Shown here one piece after another: positions 55,793 through 64,000 of a stretch of DNA of 64,000 nucleotides. The first letter of the stretch is position 1; each line of letters opens with the position of its first letter. The DNA is from Protostelium mycophagum (lineage: Eukaryota; Evosea; Variosea; Protosteliida; Protosteliaceae), in the NCBI GenBank assembly GCA_002081555.1, contig MZNV01001269.1, positions 1 through 64,000 of the forward strand, written 5' to 3'. A model generated the notes under the pieces. The model made no database searches, had not been told where the DNA came from, and saw only the letters and a program-made list of their open reading frames with translations. A program made the position numbers and the translations under genes.

Positions 55793-58700
55793 ATGTATCT
55801 GCCTCTTCTCTTTTCGTTGTTTCCCCTCTTAGTAGTTGGCCATTCTATTGTTGAAGATGTGCACGCAACGCCAAACAACTGGACACAAGGTGACTTTGAC
55901 AAAGATCACCCCTCTTTTCTGATGTCTCGCAGTCGTCACAAGCTTTTGTAAGGAGGGAAGAAACATACACTTTGCAGCAGACAATTACACTGTGAAAGGA
56001 AGAGACTTGTCGATCTTTCAGCCAAACTGCACCCTTCTTGCAGGTAATGTCGCAAGATGAGTTCCATCCACATCTTTGACAATCATACAGGACAGAATGA
56101 GACAGCTAAAGCCACATTTATTGATGTCTTGTTTCATTTTCGAGGCGGTAGTCTGTCTCTTAACAATTTTAACTTCAATGTAAAACAAGGCATTGCTATA
56201 CATGTAGAGGGAGGCAATTTCACAATGTCTGAATGCACTCTGCTTCGTACATTTGGTACAGAAGGTATGTGATAAGAACACCTTCTTGAATAATGGTGAT
56301 GGTATCACCATATCCCACATCTAAATAATGATACTGAATACCAAGGAGATCTTATGACAGCTCTTTTGCTGGAAGATTGTACAGCAATATTACAAGTATT
56401 GCAGATTCATCGCAACTTCGGTCAGTATTTTATAAGATTAAAAGTTTAATCATTGATGGAATACACCTGTTTATGTGTTTGCAGCTCAAGATGCACCAAT
56501 CGTGGTGAAGAATTCGACAGTGACAATGCGAGGCGTCCTGTCGACTTTGGGACACGGGATTTTGTCAGGGTTTATGTTCATATATGGTTCAACAGTGAGT
56601 GTTATCTAAGTTATGAATTATCTGATATTAATTTAGGTCTTCATATATAATGGAGATATATATGGAGTTTTAAATGAGGTAGATATTGTAGATCGGGTTT
56701 CTACCACTTCTTACAAGATAAAAATGGCAGAAAAATTGTTAAGTGACATGCGCAGAATGCAGGTGGATATGGAAGTATAAATGTCCAGTCTGATATCCCT
56801 TCCTATATCTATCTATATTTAACAAACAACACAAGCACATCCTCTATTTCTGTCAAAAGTCCCAAGTCGCATCTGTACATTGAGGGCGGTTCCATTGGTG
56901 GAAGATTCACAATGGAAGCAGGTGACTCGTGAGTATATATGGAAAACCTGATATCTTATAGATAATCAAGTGTTAGTGATGAATGGAGTGTCTTTGTTAT
57001 CGGAGATTTTTATATCTGGCGTCAATACATCTGCCACTTTCCGTAGTCAGTAGCTTACCACTATATCCATCATTTACATCATTCTAGATGTTAAATTTTT
57101 TCGACAAATGACATTATATGGTTCAGGTCATTTTTACATAGAAGGAAGTACTTTTTCAGATGGATTCTCAGGCGAGTCTGCAATTAGACCAACTAAGCTA
57201 ATTCCAGATAGACCAAAATGGTGCATTTGTAGCCATTTTAGATGGGTATTCAGAAATATCAATATTCAACTGCCATTTTGATGGTTGGGAATCTTCGAAT
57301 GGTGCTATAAGTATTACAGCAGATAATGGAATATCATTGGATCTTTATAACAATCTGATTGGAAACAATCGAGCAACATATTCTGGAGGAGCAATTTCCC
57401 TACAACTTGGAGCCAATCTATCGCATATAACATCACGCGGAGACAGAATGTATAATAACGTTGCAACACTTGATGGTGGATCAATATATATATCTGGTAA
57501 CTTTCGAGCAGAGTTCTCCAACATAACCGTGCTCAATTCCAAAGCTGGTGAGGATTGCCTTTTGATTTACAACATGACATCACTAGGTGGAAACGGAGGA
57601 GCAATCTTTGTGGGAACTCAGGGAACGGAAGTAGACATCGGTTTATCACAACTCGATGTGCACGATGCAACATTTCTCTCGTGTTCTGCAACACGAGGAG
57701 GTACAATCTATATTGGCAAAGACATGAGCTTGTTTCGTGTTCAGAGCTCGGCATTCGTCAGCAGTAGATCAGTGATTGAGGGAGGGGCGATACATCTTGA
57801 CGGAGATCTAGACGATGTGAAGATTCAAAATGCACAGTTTGAGAAATGTACAACAAGGAGTTTAGGAGGGTCTATCTTTCAGGTGACCACATGTTTATGT
57901 CTTAACGGATATATTAAACTATACAGAATGACCAGAAGCGAATAGGCCAATTGTTGATTTCTGATTGTGAGTTCTTTGACGGATATGCGTTGTCTTCTGG
58001 TGGATCAGTGCACCTCTCATCTGGTGTCAAAGCTTTATTGCTGGAAAAGATAGTGTTCTACAACAACTCGGCAGACTCTGGAGGAGGTAATAGAGAAATG
58101 ACAAGATACCAAAAAATGTGACAAACTACAGCTGTCTTCATCAATATAGATAACGGCACAGTGTTTCTGATCGACTTGGACTTTCAGCATAACAAGGCAG
58201 AGAAGATGGGAGGTGCGGTGTCCATATACAGCAGCAGTAATATCCAAGTGCATGTGGATCTCTGCAATTTTGAAGGAAATATGGCAAGGGATTTTGGTAT
58301 GGGTGGTGCAGTGTTTGTACACGGTATAGCAGACGTCAACATCACCAACTCAACATTTCATAACAATTCTGCAATACAAGGAGGAGCCATATGCTTGGAT
58401 CGACTGACTGGACCAACAAGCATTAGCATTGAGAAAAGCATTTTTAACAACAACCAAGCGGGAGAAGGAGGAGGACTGTTTCTGTCAGGAGATCAGTTAA
58501 AGAGGATTACCATGACGTCATTGATGATGCATAATAATCAAGCATTGACTCAAAGACTCATTGTGAGTATTGTAAATTAAATACTGATGACAATATACAG
58601 GGCGAGGGAGGAGGAGCATACATCAACATACTTGGCATAGTCACAATCGATGATTGTAAGATCATAAATAATCATGCAATACAAGGAGCAGGGATGAGGG

Positions 58701-60828
58701 TGATGAGCTTATTAACACACATCAATAACACAGATTTTGTAAGTATTTAACTCTTTTCTGCTGAAATGACACTCAATCAGAGGAGCAATGTTGCACAAAG
58801 AGGAGGGGGCATATATATACCATCAAATTCAAATGAGACAATTATGATGTATCATGCCGTTTTTTGTCAGAATGAGGTGAAATTTTTATACTGTTTCAAA
58901 CAGAGAGGTACTAACCTAAGCAAAAGGCACCTGATGGATCAGCCATAGCTACATATCAATCTATGACAATGTCGTCTTGCAGCATTTCCGACAATTTTAG
59001 CTCATCTTCTGTATTCATCTATAGCGTGGGTGACTACGATTTCCTGAACACAACTATGCACAATCAGAAGATAGTGATGAAAGCACTGGATATCAGTGTA
59101 AAAAATGTCAGGGATGTCTCGATGATAGAGTGTTATGGGGAACAACAGGTGAAACCATGGAGAAATCAGTGGCAATATTTCTGAATGATGCAGGTCAAAA
59201 GAGAAGGAAATATCATGTCTTGTCGTTACCCGTGAGTGTTGAATTATAGTGCATGTCTTCTGATGCATCAACAGTGTTACTCAACCTTTTGTGATGCACC
59301 CATGGATGATAGCGTTGATAGCCATTTTCTCATCAATACTACTCATCATTGTGGTCACTCTACTGCTGATATACATCAACAGAAGACGTGCAGTGGCAAA
59401 GATGATAGCTCGATTTGGAATAGACACACAGAAGAACAAGATCATAGACAGATCAGAGCTGAAGAAGATGAAGAAGATAGGAGTGGGTAGTTTCGGAGTA
59501 GTCTATCAGGCCCAGTGGAGGGAGAATGATGTGAGACGATGAACAGTGATGTTTGAACTGTTTTTGACAAGTGACAGATAGCGGTGAAGCAACTGATGGA
59601 ACAAAACACAACAGATGAGTTGATGTCACAGTTCTTTATGGAAGTACAGCTTTTGCAGAACCTTCGGCCTCATCCAGTGAGTTATTCGTTTTTAACATGA
59701 TTATTGATATCATTTGCAGAACGTGGTATTATATATGGGCACAAGTGTGAACCCTCTGGCTCTAGTAACATTTTTGTAGAAGTTTTTGATGCTAATCCTC
59801 CTTAGGTCACAGAGTTCTGTCATTTGGGCTCTTTGGAAGTCTACTTGAGAAAGAGCAAAGAGGTAAGATGTGTAAATTTGACATTGGATTAACGTTGATT
59901 AGATAATGACTGTTGATCTACAGCGATACTTTATATCAAGTATTGCCAAGGCAATGGCACACTTGCATCAAGAAGGCATCATACACAGGTGAGCACGATT
60001 ATTTTCGTGTAGCTGCGTTTGAATGTTTCAGAGATCTCGCTGCAAGGAACGTCCTCTTGACCTCCACTCTGATTGTCAAGGTATGTTTATACATTGTTAT
60101 AGTTTGAGATGATGGCAGGTCAGTGACTTTGGCATGTCCAGGCGGCTAGACTTTCTCACAAATGGTAGATGTCATACTTTTTTCTTTGATTGATGACATC
60201 ATAGAGAGTACAAGTGTGACCAACAATCTTATTGGACCTGTCAAATGGATGTCTCCAGAAGGTATCATATCACAGTTACAACTTTACTGAAAAGGGGACA
60301 GCATTAAGAGGAGTGATATCTCGCAAGTCTGATGTGTACAGCTTTGGCATCACATGCTGGTATGTTTCTATTGACATGACATGTCAGACTGAGTGATCTG
60401 ACAGGGAGATACTGATGTGTTGTGCACCATATCCTGACATATCTGTACTTGACGTTGGATTGAAGGTGAGTCAAGTGATCAAGTATATTTGTGTTGGATG
60501 ATGACAACACAAGGTGATGGCTGGTGGACTTCAGCCAGACTGCACAGAGATCAAGAATGACAGTCTTGTCCAGCTGATGAGAGGTATATCTATCGGGTTC
60601 TCAGTTGCTGAAGAAACACCAGCGTGCTGGCAATATGATCCAATGGAACGCCCAGAGTTTTCCATGATCTGCAACTTACTCTCTGGCGCACCAACGGAAG
60701 AAGATATAGAGACAGATCCATTGGTGTCACACACCTCAACCTCAATCAACGCCAGTGGTGATGACTTCAAGGATATCTATGTGGATTGTATGTTGCCAGC
60801 TTCAGAGACAACACCTTTGATTGGATGA
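55793..60828 (+). CDS. Receptor tyrosine kinase with a beta-helix (PMP/pectin-lyase-like) ectodomain
   Basis: Signal peptide MYLPLLFSLFPLLVVGHS, then about 1,000 residues of short Asn/Gly-rich turns typical of a right-handed beta-helix with GGAI/GGAV motifs (SGGAISLQLGANLS, GNGGAIFVGTQGTEVD, GGAIHLDGDLDDVKIQNAQF, GGAVFVHGIADVNITNSTF, GGAICLD). One membrane helix (WMIALIAIFSSILLIIVVTL) and basic stop-transfer follow. The kinase has IGVGSFGVVYQAQWREND, IAVKQL, HRDLAARN, VSDFGMSRRL, GPVKWMSPEALRGV and DVYSFGITCWEILM, so it is a true tyrosine kinase. The activation loop (RRLDFLTNG, ESTSVTNNLI) has no tyrosine. The tail includes DPLVSHTSTS and KDIYVDCMLPASET, ending TGA 60826-60828. About 20 introns. 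The ligand is unknown. Confidence 0.87.
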
Positions 60829-60858
60829 TAAAGGAACGCGATTGTCTGCAGTTTATCG

Positions 60859-63124
60859 TCAAACTGCTCCGTCTTTGTGTTCTCGCTCCAACGAAATGGA
60901 CCTCTTCCGTGGACCATCAATGGAGACTGTGACTGGCTCCTTGTTGATGGATTTTCTCAGTGGTTCTGTAGAGATTGTCACCGGCTCAGAGTCTGGTGTC
61001 GGCAAAGTCACTTCTTCGGCCTGTGGTTCAGATTGCTCTGCCAATTCCACCTGTAATATCACGTGAGATTTCGCTGAGATCTAAGTGAAAACTCGTTTTC
61101 ACCTCTGACTGTAGTCTGCCGTAACTTGACACTGATTTTCGGTATTTACAGTAGTCCATAATTGCTAGCGGTCCAAATATAATGAAGAATAGAATTGGTC
61201 CCATCATCGCAAATAAAAACAATCTCCCTCCATAGTTGTGGTATAAAATCCCACCCACAAGTGCCCCTGAATCTGTCAATCTACAACTATATTTACAACT
61301 GTCATAGAAATTTTGATGGTGAAAGTGAAGATAAATCGCCATGAATAGAAATTAAAAATGACATCTACAACGAGACAAACCTATAGTACTGCCCACTCCT
61401 CCCATACTTGCCGTCAACAAACTTTGGGCCGTTGTGCTCAAATTGGGAGGAACCAGATCTGAAGCAACTCGCACAGCACAGGCATACATCAACCCGAATG
61501 TGATGCCTGATGACGTCATCTTTATGTAAAGAGAACAGTGTCTTTGGGTGTTGTAGAAAGATGGAGAATTATTTGTGATTTTGACTTTGATAATTTTTTT
61601 CAACTTGAAAATCCGTGAAACACACCATGCAGAGGTTCAGCGATGAGGGCATAGTGGGGGTCCGTGATAACATAATACGTGAAATATCTGATCATGTACC
61701 CGATGGCAGCTACAATCAACCCTGTCTACAATCAGGTTTTCGTCGACGTGTGTGTCGACGTGTACAGGTCAGAATACAACTCACCCCCTTGTGGTGTGAT
61801 TGCCTTGATGATAACACCTGAGAAAAAAAAGCACGGGACTTCAATAATGCAATTGACAGTCAGACACAATCCTGTACATCGTAAACGTCGACAATCTCGT
61901 CGACAACACCCACCTATCAGTGTGGGGGTGGCCCCCAAAGACAATAGATGCAAGGTGAGGAAATTAGTTAATACAGAATTGCACATGCCCAGAATGGCAA
62001 TTGAAACAAAGAAAATGGCGGGACGGAGGTTTGCTAGCAGCGCGAGGCTCTTCCAAAAAGGAGGTGCTGCAGAACTTTCCGAAGAGATAGGTGCCTGAAA
62101 TATTTCAATTATGGTCTGATACAACAGAGTCTTGGCAATATTGTACGTTGGGAGCCAGTCGGTTTCAATAGGTTTGTGGTAGTTCCTCGTGGGGAAACTC
62201 GTGGAAATTCCCGAAAATTTTCAAAAAGTACTGGCCACTGAGGGACTACGCGTGGCAAATTTTTTTTAAATTTAACAGTGGTTCTCAACCAGCGCAATTC
62301 AAGTTGAAAAATATTAAAAGAATTTCAAAAATAGAAGGTCTTACCCTCACGACGGTCAACAATAATATCAATGACATCACCCCGTAAAAATAAAAATAAT
62401 AATAATTATCCCCCAGCTTTTGCACCACAAATCCAATGATTGTAGATAAGGCACCCCAGGCAACTGTACCCCAGAGTCGCTGCCTGCCGTACAGCTCCTT
62501 TCTTGTGCCCAAGAGGTACAAGTTGATTCTGTGAAATTTCAGGGGATATTTGGGAGATATAGTGTTGAGAACATCATGAGAAGGCGATCATCGATGATTT
62601 CATACGTGAAGAAAAGATGTCATGTACAAGCGGTTTCTTAAAAATTTCAAGAAAATACGTTCCTGTCTAGCATACCGGGCACGATGGAGTAGAAGAGATC
62701 CGCGAAGACAGTTACGAAATATAATAGGGGTATGCTATCCAGCTCGCCAATGAAAGGTATGCTCAGACGAAAGAATGTGCTGCCAATCACAGCGGTCATC
62801 AAGATCTGTCATTTTAGAGGGTGAAACGTTTGATCGATCAGACCTGTTTGTGAATTTTGTATTTATCAGCGATGCCACCCCAAACTGGCGCAGCCAAGAA
62901 AATGGTTGATCTCATACTAGCCTAAATCATAATCAACAGTGTTTCATACAGATGATTACCAGGTAACCGATCTGTGTCGCCTCTAAACCGATGGATTTGA
63001 GATACACCACGAGAAATGGACTGTAACAGACGAGAGCAGCGGATTGCATGAAATAGAGGGCCTTAGCCTGAAGCAGGGTCTTGTCTATAGCCCATGGCGA
63101 CCCTGAGGCGGTGGTGGCTTCCAT
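60859..63124 (-). CDS. MFSD6-like major facilitator transporter
   Basis: Start at 63124 (MEATTASGSPWAIDKTLLQA); the following helix KALYFMQSAALVCYSPFLVV and LKSIGLEATQIGYL is the typical first segment of the LacY/MFSD6-type MFS group. The signature YGRQRLWGTVAWGALSTIIG sits in the cytoplasmic loop and helix 5. Later helices: FFVSIAILGMCNSVLTNFL, SSGITFGLMYACAVRVASDL, VPPNLSTTAQSLLTASMGG, LVGGILYHNYGGRLFLFAM and GPILFFIIFGPLAIMDYCKY. The last exon, reached after a 48-nt intron, is an acidic cytosolic tail (VELAEQSEPQAEEVTLPTPD) ending at 60859. A 12-helix transporter of unknown solute. Its stop is 30 bp from that of the convergent receptor kinase gene. Confidence 0.82.
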
Positions 63125-63577
63125 CGATCGTTGTGTGGTTTTCGATGTCAAAGTGTCAAAAAAATGTGTCGCGCCGTGCCGTTGAACACGAACCTGCCGC
63201 GCGCCAAAGAATTGTAGAGACCATCTTGTCGACGTTATTTACCGAGATGATGGCGTCGCTTACCGAGATCATCTTAAAATCATCAGGTAATTCATTCTTT
63301 TTTCATTTTCTTTTTGAAAAAATTGAATTTTTATTTCATTCGAAAAAGTTTGGTTTATCACGCTTACAAATGGTTGAAAGTTCTTTAGAAGTGCCTCTAA
63401 GTGTGATTTTTGTCATCTGATGGTGGATTTGATGAAAAAAGTACAATCATGAAGCACACAATGTCCTTTGCAAGGACAGTGGCACAATTAAATCTATATT
63501 ATGAAACTGTTGGTGTGGACTACTCATGATCATGAATGTGGACAAAAATAAAATGAGGAACATGATCAACTCTGTCT
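63125..63577. other. Intergenic interval upstream of the transporter gene
   Basis: This 453-bp stretch should hold the transporter promoter and the 3' flank of the last gene. A plus-strand open frame (RRAVEHEPAARQRIVETILS) has some protein-like character but no start context or continuation was found. Otherwise nothing was recognised. Confidence 0.4.
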
Positions 63578-64000
63578 TCATTTCTTGAGGTATGGTCTCA
63601 TGAATCTGTGGTTTGGACTGACACCAGCCGCCATCTTTCTGGCAATACGAGGGTATTTCGTCATGTCTTCGGTGAGTGCATAACGAGACCATGCTGCCTC
63701 TCTTGGATGTTCCTAAAAAATTTCAGAACAAAAAATACAAAATTGTTGGATGGTGTCGTCCATTTAAAAAACATGAAAATCAGAATGGATGATCACCTGA
63801 TACAAAGAAGAGAGTTGACACAACTGTTCTATCCACTCGGCTCTCACCTCCTTGTCGAAGGCTGCCTTCAACACACGTCTTTCCTCTAATTGAGGTGTTT
63901 TGTCCACCTTCAAAGATGGATTTCTCTCTTGCCACTCCTTGCGCTCAACACTTTGTCGGAGACTATATTGTTAAGAATAAGATCATGATCCTGAGAACAT
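63578..64000 (-). CDS. 3' part of an unrecognised gene cut by the window edge
   Basis: Two exons on the minus strand. The upstream one (about 63965-63805) reads ERKEWQERNPSLKVDKTPQL, EERRVLKAAFDKEVRAEWIE then QLCQLSSLYQ; after an intron of about 85 nt the next reads EHPREAAWSRYALTEDMTKY, PRIARKMAAGVSPNHRFMRP then YLKK and TGA at 63578-63580. The protein is charged and helical, with a basic C-terminus, in the style of a small mitochondrial or ribosomal subunit, but I cannot name the family. The 5' end is outside the window. Confidence 0.55.

Noticed and set aside
1-64000. tRNA, rRNA or snRNA genes
   Set aside because: I looked for GGTTCRANTCC-type T-loops and other conserved RNA cores on both strands and saw none that fit a cloverleaf. 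A covariance-model scan would be needed to be certain.

Overview
The window reads as nuclear DNA of a compact, intron-rich unicellular eukaryote, most likely a ciliated holozoan protist (choanoflagellate or filasterean grade). The reasons are many short GT-AG introns (mostly about 35-80 nt), about one gene per 2-3 kb on both strands, ciliary genes (MKS1, a TXNDC15-like gene), a receptor tyrosine kinase, an Shk-type kinase with an SH2 domain, and a protein with four SH2 domains. A flagellated amoebozoan cannot be excluded from sequence alone. No tRNA, rRNA, CRISPR array or retroviral element was recognised.

Layout. 1-3 kb is a repeat-rich, gene-poor edge: ends of a Tc1/mariner-like MITE, a 463-bp tandem duplication, a 98-bp tandem duplication, an ankyrin-repeat fragment and a second gene remnant. 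3-9.7 kb carries an unrecognised coiled-coil gene (-), a small unrecognised gene (+), the ciliary transition-zone protein MKS1 (-) and a PPR-like gene (+). 9.9-13.7 kb is one gene encoding two tandem copies of an (EF-hand-like + SH2 + SH2) module. 13.8-19 kb has a lysosomal acid lipase and an Shk-type kinase (both -). 19.2-28 kb has housekeeping genes: RMDN-type TPR protein (-), KRI1 ribosome-biogenesis factor (+), an unresolved gene (-), NAC alpha (+) and Rab escort protein (+). 28-30.5 kb has a small tail-anchored-like ORF, a TXNDC15-like thioredoxin and an unresolved small gene. 30.5-49 kb is one giant HECT ubiquitin ligase gene (+) with three CUB-like beta-sandwich repeats, a SPRY domain and an internal PH domain. 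49-56 kb is a minus-strand run: sirtuin, a small unknown, ADP-dependent glucokinase, cytochrome P450. 55.8-60.8 kb is a receptor tyrosine kinase with a beta-helix ectodomain (+). 60.9-63.1 kb is an MFSD6-like transporter (-), and the 3' part of one more gene (-) runs off the right edge.

Three genes (four-SH2 protein, Shk-type kinase, receptor tyrosine kinase) belong to phosphotyrosine signalling, and two (MKS1, TXNDC15-like) to ciliogenesis. The rest is mainly membrane traffic, translation and metabolism.

The most striking signal outside genes is at the word level. CTACAAC/GTTGTAG (core TCTACAACG), the palindrome GAAATTTC, TGACGTCA and TCACGTGA are each far above chance, sit in introns and exons in both orientations, and are concentrated at about 15.7-17.7 kb and 30-54 kb while nearly absent from 3-15 kb. 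Part of the first word is a stereotyped intron end, TGACTCGTTGTAG.
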